NCBI GenBank assembly: GCA_020632975.1
Contig: JACKEL010000002.1
Span: 372,001-436,000, forward strand
From: Myxococcales bacterium
GTDB lineage: Bacteria > Myxococcota_C > UBA6777
Length of the DNA stretch: 64,000 nt
Direction of reading: 5' to 3'
Shown here: piece by piece, positions 25,634 through 33,956 of the stretch
How positions within the stretch are numbered: the first letter of the stretch is position 1
Layout: each line of letters begins with the position of its first letter
Made by a program: the position numbers and the translations under genes
Notes under the pieces: generated by a model
Database searches by the model: none
Seen by the model: the letters and a program-made list of their open reading frames with translations, nothing else
Told to the model about the DNA's origin: nothing

Positions 25634-28114
25634 GTGATCGGCCAACCTTTTGCTGCCCTTCCACCCCTTCAAGAGATCCCGCTGGCCGACTTTTCTTTTC
25701 AACTTCCCCAACGCATCCGCGATCCTCATACGCGATTTCATTACCAAAAAGGCCCTATCCGCGTTTGTGCGAGTGAACACCAGTTCTATCTGCACTTGCT
25801 GCTTCCTTATCACCGTGGGTTGTTTCCGCGCTGGTGGGCCTTGCGATGGCTTCATGAAGTGGAGGAGCTAGAAAAGCGGCCTGTCCATCAAGAACTTTTC
25901 TTTCAAGTGTGTGCTTTGGACATCCGACATGCCCAACACTGGGTCGAGATCGAGTACACCTTCCCTTTGGAGCGCTTTTTAACGGATGCGCAGATGCGCG
26001 CCGCCCGCGATCTTGCAGGTCTCGATCTCGACCTGTGGGAGCGACTGATGGAACTCGAACAGTTGAATCCCTACCATGATGACGATGATGACGCATTTAT
26101 CGCTTTGATGGCGCGTCTTCATGTCTTGGTGGCGGAGCGTATGATCCAGCCGCTTTTGTGTGGCGATGTACGCGATCTCAAAGCTGTCTCTTCTTTTGTT
26201 CGCGCGGACCTTCAGAAACTTGAACGTTTTCGCTCGCCTTCGGGGTTTCTTGAGCTGATCTTTGATCAAGAGGTCCAACAGTTTCTTTGTGACTATGATG
26301 AGATGTGTTTGCATGGAGACGCTGATCTCGCAAAAGATTATCTCCACGATATGTTGCACAGATATCCCCAACATGCCGCCTTGTTGGAGCTTGCAGCACG
26401 TGAGTCTCTGGAACAACAAGCCCCTCGACGCGCCCTTCAAGTCCTTCAACGCGCCCTCCATGACGACTGTTTTCTTCGGAAAGATCGGCTCTTTTTGTTG
26501 CGCGCGAAAACTTACCAGATCCTCGAACAACACAATGAAGCGCTCCAAGATCTCGAACAGGCCGTCCTTTACAACCCTGTTCAGATGGATGCTTGGCTTG
26601 CTAGAGCGGATATCTTTTTACAACAAGGTCACTTTGATCGCGCGCAACGTTGTCTTGATACATTGCGTGAACAGGCCCCCTCTTGGCGTGGCCTACATTA
26701 CCAGCAGGCGTTGATCGCGCAAGAACAAGGTCAACTCAAAGAAGCACTCGACGCTTTTCGAACAGAAGTGGAGTTCCACCCAAATCATCTCGACGCGATG
26801 GATGCCGTCTTGTCTTTGGCGCAACGACTGGATGATCAGCCTTTGTTGAAGTTGTATTCGCTAAAGCGTCGGCGTTTGCTGCAAAAACAAAAGCAACAGA
26901 GCCTCCATCAAGTCCGACAGACCGAAGCTTTCGAGGATATGGATGCTTTTTGCTGCAATCACGATGCGTGGTTGGCCTCAGATGGGCAGTCTTGGTCCTT
27001 TGAGGAGGATGATGACTCTGAGGACGATGCTTGGTTGGAAGACGAAGAGGACTTGCTTTTGGGTCTGGACGATGACCCCGTACCTTCGGACTTTGGGGCG
27101 TCGGACTTCGAAGAGGATGATGCGTTTTGGGACGATGAGTTCGGTGACTTTGAACAAGGACGCCCCCAACTCCCCAAAAAAGAAAAGGCGACTTCTGCGC
27201 TTGTTGCCCTTCCTCCCGGATGTTTCGAGGTCGATGACTCTTCGTTTGTGCGTTTGGGTAGCTTTCGTTACCGTGGCGTGGGGATCGCTTACGAGGGAGC
27301 AACGTATCGTCTCTCGATGATCTTGCGCAAACAAGATCTTCCTTGGGAAGAGCTTCAGTCACTGGCTTTTCGCCGTGATGTTGCGAGGTTATTGATCGAG
27401 CGCGAAGGTGACGAAGTCATCTTGTTGTTAAGACTTTTTCCTGCGCCTCATCTCGACTTGTTGCAGTGGTCTTCACAGTGGGGACTGGATGGCTTGCCTT
27501 TGTTGGCGGAGATGATGGACCCTGTGGAGTTTCGTTGTTCTCCGTCTGTTCGGTGGGATCAGCTTTATCGGCGGCTCTTGGCTGTGATGATGGATTACGT
27601 GCGGGAAGCACTTTTGCGCGGTGATTTGTTGCCACTTCGAGAGATCTCGTCTTGGCTGCAAGGTAACAAGCGCGACAGTCGGACACAGATCCCTCTTTCT
27701 GCGGGTCTTGCGGCGCGAAAGGGGACTTGTTCCAAAACCGATCCTGTGGCCCTGCACTTCCCGAATATCCTTGAGCAGTTGTTTGCTTATGCCCCTGCAA
27801 ACAAACCACTGACTTTGGGGCTTGATGCCCAAGCAACCCTCGATCAAGAGGGGATCTTGCAGGGTACTTTTACTCCCCACCCTGATCACAAGCTTTTGCC
27901 GCTAGAACAACTCTGTTTGCGCGTGAAAGAGGAGCCTTTGGAGGTCCTTGCGCGTCTTGGACAATACATCTTCCAGTACCGCCTGTCCCCCGACTTTTAC
28001 GCGCTCAAAGCCGATGCTTTGGAGTCTTTGCTTCGAGATCTTCCTGCCTCTCTCGAGCCTTCCCTTGTCGAACAAGCTTTGCAACGCGCTGTCCTGTTGC
28101 GCTCTTCTTTCTAA
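25634..28114 (+). CDS. Large TPR protein with acidic linker
   Basis: This 826-residue product starts at a GTG 17 bases after the preceding TPR gene. An N-terminal domain (about 1-200) rich in aromatic residues and His is followed by TPR repeats (about 235-420), including RARTYQ-like helices and LARADIFLQQGHFDRAQRCL. A strongly acidic Asp/Glu-rich linker (about 435-515) leads to a C-terminal alpha/beta domain (about 530-820). There is no signal peptide or membrane helix. Two consecutive TPR proteins with long disordered linkers suggest a cytoplasmic complex, possibly scaffolding. I do not recognise the N- or C-terminal domains. The gene converges on the two structured RNA units that follow. 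Confidence 0.85.
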   Translation: MIGQPFAALPPLQEIPLADFSFQLPQRIRDPHTRFHYQKGPIRVCASEHQFYLHLLLPYHRGLFPRWWALRWLHEVEELEKRPVHQELFFQVCALDIRHAQHWVEIEYTFPLERFLTDAQMRAARDLAGLDLDLWERLMELEQLNPYHDDDDDAFIALMARLHVLVAERMIQPLLCGDVRDLKAVSSFVRADLQKLERFRSPSGFLELIFDQEVQQFLCDYDEMCLHGDADLAKDYLHDMLHRYPQHAALLELAARESLEQQAPRRALQVLQRALHDDCFLRKDRLFLLRAKTYQILEQHNEALQDLEQAVLYNPVQMDAWLARADIFLQQGHFDRAQRCLDTLREQAPSWRGLHYQQALIAQEQGQLKEALDAFRTEVEFHPNHLDAMDAVLSLAQRLDDQPLLKLYSLKRRRLLQKQKQQSLHQVRQTEAFEDMDAFCCNHDAWLASDGQSWSFEEDDDSEDDAWLEDEEDLLLGLDDDPVPSDFGASDFEEDDAFWDDEFGDFEQGRPQLPKKEKATSALVALPPGCFEVDDSSFVRLGSFRYRGVGIAYEGATYRLSMILRKQDLPWEELQSLAFRRDVARLLIEREGDEVILLLRLFPAPHLDLLQWSSQWGLDGLPLLAEMMDPVEFRCSPSVRWDQLYRRLLAVMMDYVREALLRGDLLPLREISSWLQGNKRDSRTQIPLSAGLAARKGTCSKTDPVALHFPNILEQLFAYAPANKPLTLGLDAQATLDQEGILQGTFTPHPDHKLLPLEQLCLRVKEEPLEVLARLGQYIFQYRLSPDFYALKADALESLLRDLPASLEPSLVEQALQRAVLLRSSF

Positions 28115-28237
28115 GCAAGATTATCGCGACTCCCTCAAAGTCTTTTGTGGATCTCTCCATGGGGCTTTGGGGAGGCTTATCATGTGGTTTGTTTGGGAGA
28201 TGGGTCTTGGTGGGATCTCTGAGGATACGCCAATAAA

Positions 28238-28269
28238 AAAGCCCGTTCAGTACCAACTGAACGGGCTTT
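28238..28269 (-). terminator. Intrinsic terminator of RNA copy 1
   Basis: An 11-bp perfect stem (28241-28251 / 28256-28266) with loop ACCA on the plus strand is followed, reading minus, by a run of T residues opposite 28235-28240. Reading plus it is followed by only TTT, so it may act weakly on transcripts from the TPR operon as well. Confidence 0.9.
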
Positions 28270-28812
28270 GGGAATAGGAAAGGTAGCGTTAACTGTCCAA
28301 AAAGAGGGTCATGTAGAGGTCACGAGATAGCTCTGCGCATAGCAGATCCCTCCATGGGGGAGTTGTTGTAGCGCTCTGTTCTAGGTGTGATTCTAATGAT
28401 TCTCAGTACTTAGGGGGCCGCACATCTGGGTCACCGTGTCGTCGAACTAGTGTAGCCTCTGCGCTAGGTCGATCATCTATAGCTAGGGGATGTTCTTGGG
28501 AACGTCCTCTAGGGTGTGCTCTAACCTCTCGAGGGGTATCGCTCCATGTTGTAGCCCTCATCCCCTTGTGTACCAAGGGTTTCAGGACCTCGCACATGCC
28601 GTCGGTGGCCATCATCTTGAGGGGATCCTCTAGGGCACGCTATGGCCCGGGTGCCGATGTACTCTATGCTGAGCGGTGGGTGCCCTAAGCACTCGTTGGA
28701 AACCTGTCTCCTAGGCGTTCGTCTCACAAACACTTGAGCGGAGAAACCCTTACGGGGACAACCACTTACCGAAGTAAGTACACGTTGTCAGGTAGCCTAC
28801 CTTGTTTTTCCT

Positions 28813-28824
28813 TTTTCAAAGAGC
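28813..28824 (-). promoter_or_regulatory. boxA-like antitermination element, RNA copy 1
   Basis: GCTCTTTGAAAA on the minus strand resembles the boxA element of rRNA leaders, which recruits NusB-NusE to prevent Rho termination on untranslated transcripts. It lies at the predicted 5' end of the RNA. Confidence 0.5.
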
Positions 28825-28831
28825 GAGATTG

Positions 28832-28859
28832 GTTGTACCACACAAAAATGCAGTGTCAA
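28832..28859 (-). promoter_or_regulatory. Promoter of RNA copy 1
   Basis: TTGACA (28854-28859, minus strand) and TACAAC (28832-28837) are separated by 16 bases. The same elements at the same spacing precede copy 2. Predicted start is near 28826. Confidence 0.75.
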
Positions 28860-28903
28860 GTATTTTTTACAAAGTGGTGAAAAATGTTTGGTTTCCTTCT
28901 ACG

Positions 28904-28938
28904 AAAAAAGCCCATACGACACATCGTATGGGCTTTTT
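28904..28938 (-). terminator. Intrinsic terminator of RNA copy 2
   Basis: A 10-bp perfect stem (28910-28919 / 28924-28933) with loop CACA has six A residues on its left, which read as U6 on the minus strand, and five T residues on its right, so it can work in both directions. Stem and loop sequences differ from the copy 1 terminator although the position is the same. Confidence 0.9.
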
Positions 28939-29469
28939 GGATGGGAAAAGGTAGCGTTAACTGTTCCTTTTGAGGTCGTTTTGGAGGGGGACAGCGCACG
29001 GTGATCATGTTGTTTTCGTGGTGGAGTGGGGTGCGATGGCCTGCTCGTGCTAGTCGAGACCTTTTATTTTCAAGTGCTTAGGTCGTAATGAAACGAGCCG
29101 CATGGTGTCGATGACGATGTCCTGCGTCAACATCTTCTTGTTCGCCAGGTCGATGGCGGCATGTTCACTAACGTTGGTGGCGGCGCCGTGACCTTTACAC
29201 TAGCTTGTTGCGATGTCCTGGGGGCTGACACCCGCACTACACAAGGGGATGCGGGTTCTCGGCGGGCCTGTACTGCGCTGCTCAACTTGGGGACGTAGTG
29301 GAACACCGCCCCATCCTCTCTAACGTGCTGACCTGTGTCTCCTAAGCACTCGTTGGAAACCTGTCTCCTAGGTGTTCGTCTCGCAAACACTTAAGCGGAG
29401 AAACCCTTACGGGGACAACCACTTACCGAAGTAAGTACACGTTGTCAGGTAGCCTACCTTGTTTTTCCT

Positions 29470-29481
29470 TTTTCAAAGAAC
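29470..29481 (-). promoter_or_regulatory. boxA-like antitermination element, RNA copy 2
   Basis: GTTCTTTGAAAA on the minus strand, one base different from the copy 1 element and equally close to boxA of rRNA operons. Confidence 0.5.
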
Positions 29482-29488
29482 GAGGTTG

Positions 29489-29516
29489 GTTGTACCATAC
29501 AAAAATACAGTGTCAA
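29489..29516 (-). promoter_or_regulatory. Promoter of RNA copy 2
   Basis: TTGACA (29511-29516, minus strand) and TACAAC (29489-29494), 16 bases apart, as in copy 1. Predicted start near 29483. Confidence 0.75.
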
Positions 29517-29540
29517 GGGCTTTTTATGAAAGGGTTGGGA

Positions 29541-31337
29541 TCAGGGGGTTTTTTCTTCTGAAGAGGAGGAAGGATCGTAGGGGATGCTAAACATTCCAAG
29601 GTTGTTGGTGGTATGTCGCCCGATCAGGTGAGTGAGTTCTTGGTTGTTTTCCTGGTAGGCGTGAAGTTCGATCGTTGCGCCTTCTAGGGGAAATCCGTCA
29701 GGGGTCATGATCTGCGCGATCAGAAACTGCGCTTTGGGCAGCAACGTTTGCAGTTCGAGTTGCCCGCGTTCGACGCGGACATTGCGTTCGACTTTGCGTG
29801 CGAGTTCGGAGCCTGTGGGGGGGATAAAGATCAGATCATAGAGTCCAGGGTCGAGCAACAGCTCGAAGCTACCGTCTTTTCCTGAGAGTTGGGACTGATA
29901 CTGAGATGCGCTGCTACCGCTGCTGTCTCCCCCGACGCCTTGTGTCGTGTAGGAAGAGCGCCACACCGCGCGCACTTGTGTCCCTGAGATCATGGACTCG
30001 CAACCACCCTTTTCGCTTTTCGAGCAGACACGTCCTCGCAGATCAGGCTTGGCTTCAAGTGCGATATCCATGTTGTTTTGGAGGATCGAGGTCGATTGGA
30101 AGACTGCGCGTGCCCATCGACTGGTGACGTTGGGCAACACTTCGAGTTCGTAGCGGCCCTCAAGGTAAGGGATCTGGTAGATTCCATTGCTGTTGCTCAC
30201 AGCATCGAAGCGGAAAAAGCCTTGTACAGACTGCCCTTGGTGCGTTCCCACAGACATCTCTCCGCGGACTTGGACACGACAAGAAGCGCAAGGGATCGCA
30301 CCTTCTTGTTGCGGGGAGCGGATCTGCCCCATCAAAACACCGGGCTTTTGGGCGTAAAGGAAGGACAGCGTACCAAGGTCGATCATCTGATCTTCTGCTT
30401 GGTTGATGCCCCCAACAGGGATGCGAATCTCGGGCACTACCCATGTCGGAAGGCCGTTTGCGTCTTTTGAATCCTTTTGACGAATACGCAAAAAGGCGGG
30501 CTGTGCGGCGAGACGGAGACTTGTGTCTGTGGTTTGGAGACGGACAGAAAATGTTCCATCTTTTTGTACAGATTCAAGACCTGAGATCACCTGTCCATTT
30601 TCGGCGAGAACATCCACTTGGAGTTCTTGGATATCGAGTTGTTCAGGCAGTTTTTGGAGAGATGGAGTGTTTTTTAAACTGCCTTTGATTCGGATATATC
30701 GGTCTTTCTTGGGGTCTTCAAAGTCATAGTGAGGCAGCGTGATATCCAAGGTGTGCTCGCGTGTGATGCTCACTTTTTCGAGGCGAAAGGGTGGCAAACG
30801 CTTGTCATTGGGGAGGACTTCTACGTCGTACACACCAAACGTCAGGTGGATCGCGTAGGCTCCGTCAGTGCTGTTGTTTTCTTGGTTGTAGACTTCCCAA
30901 ACAAGGGGTTGTCCGTTGATGGTCTCTGCGTCCGTGAAACGGAGTTTGGCGGGGACCATCTGGTTGTCTGCTGTTTTGACAACACCTGACACTGGGTAGG
31001 AAGCGCGCATCCAAAGCGGTCGATCGTAGATATCGTCGAGTTTGATCCCGATAAATTGCTGCCGTACGATCTTTTGTTGATCTTCAGAAGAAAGTGTTGA
31101 GGGAGGGATAATTTGTAGGCTATACCGATGCCCTGTTACCGCACCAGAAGCCCGACAGTAACGGCGATAACAAGTCTGTCCTTGGAGTGTACAGTCTGCG
31201 TCTGTTTCGCAAAGACCGATCCCAGGGATCTCGCCAAAATAGGGTGAACCCGCAGCACAAGCGATGGCTGTGAGCATCAAGCCTAGCAAAAGAGTGAACC
31301 CAAATCCGATTTTTATCTTTTTATAGATGTTACGCAT
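29541..31337 (-). CDS. Large lipoprotein with carboxypeptidase-regulatory-like repeats
   Basis: The 598-residue product starts at ATG 31337, with basic n-region NIYKKIK, a hydrophobic core and AIAC as the lipobox-like site at about residue 27. A Cys-rich CETDADC segment (Dickkopf-like half-repeat) follows. The rest is beta-rich and contains several segments typical of carboxypeptidase-regulatory/CnaB-like folds, such as DGAYAIHLTFGVYDVEVLP, GIYQIPYLEGRYELEVLP and GSFELLLDPGLYDLIFIPP. These folds serve as surface spacers or binding modules. The next gene downstream on this strand is copy 2 of the structured RNA, whose promoter starts only 24 bases past the stop. Function is otherwise unknown. 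Confidence 0.87.
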   Translation of the reverse strand: MRNIYKKIKIGFGFTLLLGLMLTAIACAAGSPYFGEIPGIGLCETDADCTLQGQTCYRRYCRASGAVTGHRYSLQIIPPSTLSSEDQQKIVRQQFIGIKLDDIYDRPLWMRASYPVSGVVKTADNQMVPAKLRFTDAETINGQPLVWEVYNQENNSTDGAYAIHLTFGVYDVEVLPNDKRLPPFRLEKVSITREHTLDITLPHYDFEDPKKDRYIRIKGSLKNTPSLQKLPEQLDIQELQVDVLAENGQVISGLESVQKDGTFSVRLQTTDTSLRLAAQPAFLRIRQKDSKDANGLPTWVVPEIRIPVGGINQAEDQMIDLGTLSFLYAQKPGVLMGQIRSPQQEGAIPCASCRVQVRGEMSVGTHQGQSVQGFFRFDAVSNSNGIYQIPYLEGRYELEVLPNVTSRWARAVFQSTSILQNNMDIALEAKPDLRGRVCSKSEKGGCESMISGTQVRAVWRSSYTTQGVGGDSSGSSASQYQSQLSGKDGSFELLLDPGLYDLIFIPPTGSELARKVERNVRVERGQLELQTLLPKAQFLIAQIMTPDGFPLEGATIELHAYQENNQELTHLIGRHTTNNLGMFSIPYDPSSSSEEKTP

Positions 31338-31546
31338 GAGACAAACCATCATTTTCACACAAGAAACAAACAATCAAGGGACATACATACGAAAAAAAGC
31401 CAAGGTTTCTTTACTAGAGAACGGTCGATCCTTTGAAAAGGTTACTCCAAACAAGAAAGAATGTCGGTAATCTAAATCTTTTTTTTAATGAATCTAGTCG
31501 TCTTTTCAAGATTGATTGAAAAGGCTAGAAAAAACAAGAAGATTCT

Positions 31547-32164
31547 TCACTCCTCTATCCGCAAGATCCAATACCACCGCACCCAGTTTGCATCTTCGGG
31601 CCAATCTAGTCCTCCACGGCTGTCGGGGATTTGTCCGCCCGATCGGATTTGTCGATCTCCAACAAAGACTTCCAAGATGACTCGCGTTCCTGGGATAAAG
31701 CGCGATGTATCTTCCGTTCCGATCGCGCATTCAATGCTCGTTTCTCGCGTGCCTGGAACGCGGCCAGGTTTGTTTCGCTTATCTTCGTCTACTGGTGGGA
31801 TCGCTTGTGGACAACGCAATGATGCGGGTGGAGCTTGATCGCGGTTTACGAACCAATAGACAAACAGGTTGTCATCTTCGTCTGGGTCGAGGACATGGGG
31901 GATCGAAAAGTTGATGGTCTTTTGTGTTGGATCGCTGAGCTTGACGGTCAGAAAGGTCTCGGGTGGGTTGATCCCGTTGACGATGATGCGCGGTGGTTGG
32001 TTTGGAGAGGGTTCATAGACTTGGGGTAAGGTGTAAGGCGGGGAGTACATCTGGACGCAACCAGAGAAGAACAAGACCCAAAAGAGGCCAAGCCAACAGA
32101 CAACTTTGCGAGAGGTTCGCAACGTATTGGTTTGCAGAGAAGGGTTAGGGTTCGAGTGGATCAT
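31547..32164 (-). CDS. Lipoprotein of unknown function, coupled to the sigma54 activator gene
   Basis: The 205-residue product starts at ATG 32164 (MIHSNPNPS), overlapping the 3' end of the sigma54-activator gene by 20 bases. The signal peptide has the lipobox FFSGC at about residue 38. The mature part has a Pro-rich linker followed by an Ig-like beta domain with phrases such as ILDPDEDDNLFVYWFVNR and TRVILEVFVGDRQ, typical of PKD/cadherin-like lipoproteins of myxobacteria. Translational coupling to a regulator suggests it reports or carries out an envelope function under that regulator's control. I do not recognise a specific family. Confidence 0.8.
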   Translation of the reverse strand: MIHSNPNPSLQTNTLRTSRKVVCWLGLFWVLFFSGCVQMYSPPYTLPQVYEPSPNQPPRIIVNGINPPETFLTVKLSDPTQKTINFSIPHVLDPDEDDNLFVYWFVNRDQAPPASLRCPQAIPPVDEDKRNKPGRVPGTRETSIECAIGTEDTSRFIPGTRVILEVFVGDRQIRSGGQIPDSRGGLDWPEDANWVRWYWILRIEE

Positions 32165-33956
32165 CGGTTTTCTGATCTTTTTCTTGTTCTTTTTCAAGGT
32201 GACGAAAGATGGTTCGGGGATCGACACCTAGATCTTTGGCTGTTTTGGTTCGGTTCCCGTTATTTCGCGCAAGAACCTCATTGATATACTGAGCTTGGAA
32301 ACGCTCTTTGGCATCCGCAAGGTTGAGGATCGGTTCCATGTGTTCTTCGGGGATATCCAAATCGCTTGCGTCGATGTGCGTTCCTTCCGCCAAGATCACA
32401 GCTTTTCGGATACGGTTTTCCAGTTCGCGGATGTTTCCAGGCCAGCGATATTTTTTCATCGCGATCACGGCGCCTGGAGAAAACCCTTTGGCTGGACAGT
32501 TGTACTCGTTTGCAAAGCGTTGAAGGAAGAAACGCGCGAGTAAGATCGTGTCGTCTCCGCGTGTTCGAAGCGGTGGGAGGTGGATGTTGATCACGTTGAG
32601 TCGATAATAAAGATCTTCGCGAAAGTGTCCTTGGCGGACCTCTTCTTCGAGGTGGCGGTTGGTCGCCGCGACGATGCGGATATCCACTTGCTCTGGGCGC
32701 GTATCGCCCACGCGGGTGATCTTTTTGTCTTCTAGGGCGCGCAACAACTTCACTTGCAAATTGAGTGGCATCTCGCCCAATTCATCGAGGAAAAGGGTTC
32801 CTCCATCGGCTGCCTGAAACTTACCGATCTTGTTGGCCACAGCGCCCGTAAACGCACCTTTGACGTGACCGAAAAGCTCCGACTCAAGGAGGTTTTCGGG
32901 GATGGCCCCGCAGTTGATCGTCACAAAGGGACCTTTGGCGCGGTTGGATAAGCGGTGGATCTCTTTCGCGATAAGCTCTTTTCCCGTTCCTGTTTCGCCC
33001 GTGACAAGGACAGATACGTCAGTTGTTGCGACTTTGCTGACTTTGCGAAGGACCTCTGTGATCTCCTCGCAACCCCCGATGATTCCGCTACCTTGGAGGG
33101 CATGGAGTCGCGTTGCGAGTTTTTGATTGTCTGTCTGTAATTCGTTGATGAGCAACGCTTTTTGGATGATAAGCGAAGCTTGCGCAGCAAAGATCATCAA
33201 CAGTTCAAGCGAGCTTCGATCGAAAAGTGCGGTGATCTTGCTGTTTCCGACATAGATAACGCCGAGAAGTCGTCCGCGTTCCATCATCGGGACGCACATT
33301 ACGCTAGAGAGCTGGAGGTTTACGACGCTGGTAGAGCCTTTAAACTTTTCGTCGTGGAGTGCATCAGAGAGGATCAGAGGTTTTTTCTCGCGAGCGACTT
33401 GCTCGACGATACTATCAGAGTAAAGCTTGGTTGCGTCTGCAAGGCTTTCCTTCTGAACATTCCGTCCTACGGCGACTTTCGGGATGTTGCCTTCAAGCAA
33501 GATGATAAAGCCTCGCTCTGCGTTGGTGACTTCGATCACCTGATCCAAAAGAGCATTCAACAGCTCATCGAGAGAGTGATCGAGCATCAACAGCTTCGAA
33601 AACTGGTAGAGTTTTCGATAAGCCTCTAGTGGTTCGAGTGCTTTGGGTTCTTGGGCTGGGCGTTCCGAGAACATCCGAAAGGAAAAATCTGTAGAGCCCA
33701 TCTGTAGTTGGTCGCCGTGCTTGAGTTGGGTTTGTTTGCGCGAACGACCGTTTACGAGGAAAGCGTCTTTGCGTGAGAGTGTGGACAAAGTGAAGTGTTG
33801 TCCGTCAAAGTGGATGTGTGCAAACTCTTCCGCAAGAAGAGGGTCAGGTACACAAATATCGTTTTGCCGCCCTCGCCCGAGGGTGGTGATCTGTTTATAG
33901 AGTTCGACCGTGATCGGAGAACGTGCGCTTGGGATCTCGTAGGTCAGTGATGGCAT
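32145..33956 (-). CDS. FHA-GAF-sigma54-dependent transcriptional activator
   Basis: The 603-residue protein has an FHA domain (about 20-90, with LGRGRQNDICVPD), which binds phosphothreonine, a GAF sensor domain (about 120-270), a sigma54-activating AAA+ domain and a Fis-type helix-turn-helix (about 555-600). The AAA+ domain has Walker A GETGTGKE (320-327), the GAFTGA loop that contacts sigma54 (367-372), Walker B TLFLDE (387-392) and the R-finger region with FREDLYYRLNV. All ATPase motifs are intact. The start at 33956 (MPSLTYE) fits the FHA fold better than the ATG at 33998. FHA-sigma54 activators of this type are controlled by Hanks kinases in myxobacteria; two kinases and a pseudokinase lie within 14 kb. 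The lipoprotein gene overlaps its 3' end. Confidence 0.95.
   Translation of the reverse strand: MPSLTYEIPSARSPITVELYKQITTLGRGRQNDICVPDPLLAEEFAHIHFDGQHFTLSTLSRKDAFLVNGRSRKQTQLKHGDQLQMGSTDFSFRMFSERPAQEPKALEPLEAYRKLYQFSKLLMLDHSLDELLNALLDQVIEVTNAERGFIILLEGNIPKVAVGRNVQKESLADATKLYSDSIVEQVAREKKPLILSDALHDEKFKGSTSVVNLQLSSVMCVPMMERGRLLGVIYVGNSKITALFDRSSLELLMIFAAQASLIIQKALLINELQTDNQKLATRLHALQGSGIIGGCEEITEVLRKVSKVATTDVSVLVTGETGTGKELIAKEIHRLSNRAKGPFVTINCGAIPENLLESELFGHVKGAFTGAVANKIGKFQAADGGTLFLDELGEMPLNLQVKLLRALEDKKITRVGDTRPEQVDIRIVAATNRHLEEEVRQGHFREDLYYRLNVINIHLPPLRTRGDDTILLARFFLQRFANEYNCPAKGFSPGAVIAMKKYRWPGNIRELENRIRKAVILAEGTHIDASDLDIPEEHMEPILNLADAKERFQAQYINEVLARNNGNRTKTAKDLGVDPRTIFRHLEKEQEKDQKTDDPLEP

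Larger units (their letters stand above)
28232..28826 (-). ncRNA. Large structured noncoding RNA, copy 1 (unrecognised family)
   Basis: A minus-strand unit of about 595 nt runs from a promoter at 28832-28859 to an intrinsic terminator at 28238-28269. The first 140 nt are nearly identical to copy 2 and fold well. There is a GACAAC/GUUGUC helix closing a cUUCGg hairpin (28757-28789), a CCC-GUAA-GGG hairpin, and a GUGUUUG/CGAACGC hairpin. In the last, the one stem difference from copy 2 keeps pairing (U-G for U-A). AAGGUAG near the 5' end (28797-28803) can pair with CUACCUU near the 3' end (28280-28286), closing the whole RNA. No ORF has a ribosome-binding site. Seven CTAG sites occur in the copy; CTAG is usually rare in coding DNA. 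Function unknown. Confidence 0.75.
28684..28860 (-). repeat. 177-bp direct repeat, copy 1 (promoter plus 5' RNA domain)
   Basis: This block matches 29341-29517 at an exact offset of 657 bases with no gaps and seven mismatches by eye (about 96% identity). It covers promoter, boxA-like element and the structured 5' domain. The core between the repeat and the 3' end is not alignable by eye. Confidence 0.9.
28898..29483 (-). ncRNA. Large structured noncoding RNA, copy 2 (unrecognised family)
   Basis: This is the tandem partner of copy 1, about 585 nt, with its own promoter (29489-29516) and terminator (28904-28938). The 5' domain repeats the hairpins of copy 1, including GUGUUUG/CGAACAC with a fully Watson-Crick/G-U stem. 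The end-closing AAGGUAG (29454-29460) and CUACCUU (28948-28954) are both conserved. The core differs but contains a 7-bp hairpin ACCCGCA/UGCGGGU whose 13-nt loop carries most of a 14-nt sequence (CAUCCCCUUGUGUA) perfectly complementary to a segment of copy 1. A 48-codon open stretch ending near 29050 has no start signal, and I reject it as a gene. It lies on the same strand as, and downstream of, the lipoprotein gene ending at 29541. Confidence 0.75.
29341..29517 (-). repeat. 177-bp direct repeat, copy 2 (promoter plus 5' RNA domain)
   Basis: Partner of the block at 28684-28860, offset 657 bases, ungapped, seven differences. Differences fall in the promoter spacer, boxA first half, a hairpin loop and a stem position that retains pairing. 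Confidence 0.9.

Noticed and set aside
28403..28733. Minus-strand short frames (about 70 residues) inside RNA copy 1
   Set aside because: The first residues of the frame starting at 28733 match the frame in copy 2 only because the nucleotide block is conserved; the rest is unrelated, and no ribosome-binding sequence precedes either start.
29127..29390. 87-residue minus-strand frame in RNA copy 2
   Set aside because: It shares only the conserved nucleotide block with copy 1. Structure features explain the conservation better.
28232..29483. Group II or group I intron, retron, or CRISPR-related RNA
   Set aside because: I find no domain V, no group I core, no reverse transcriptase gene and no repeat-spacer pattern.
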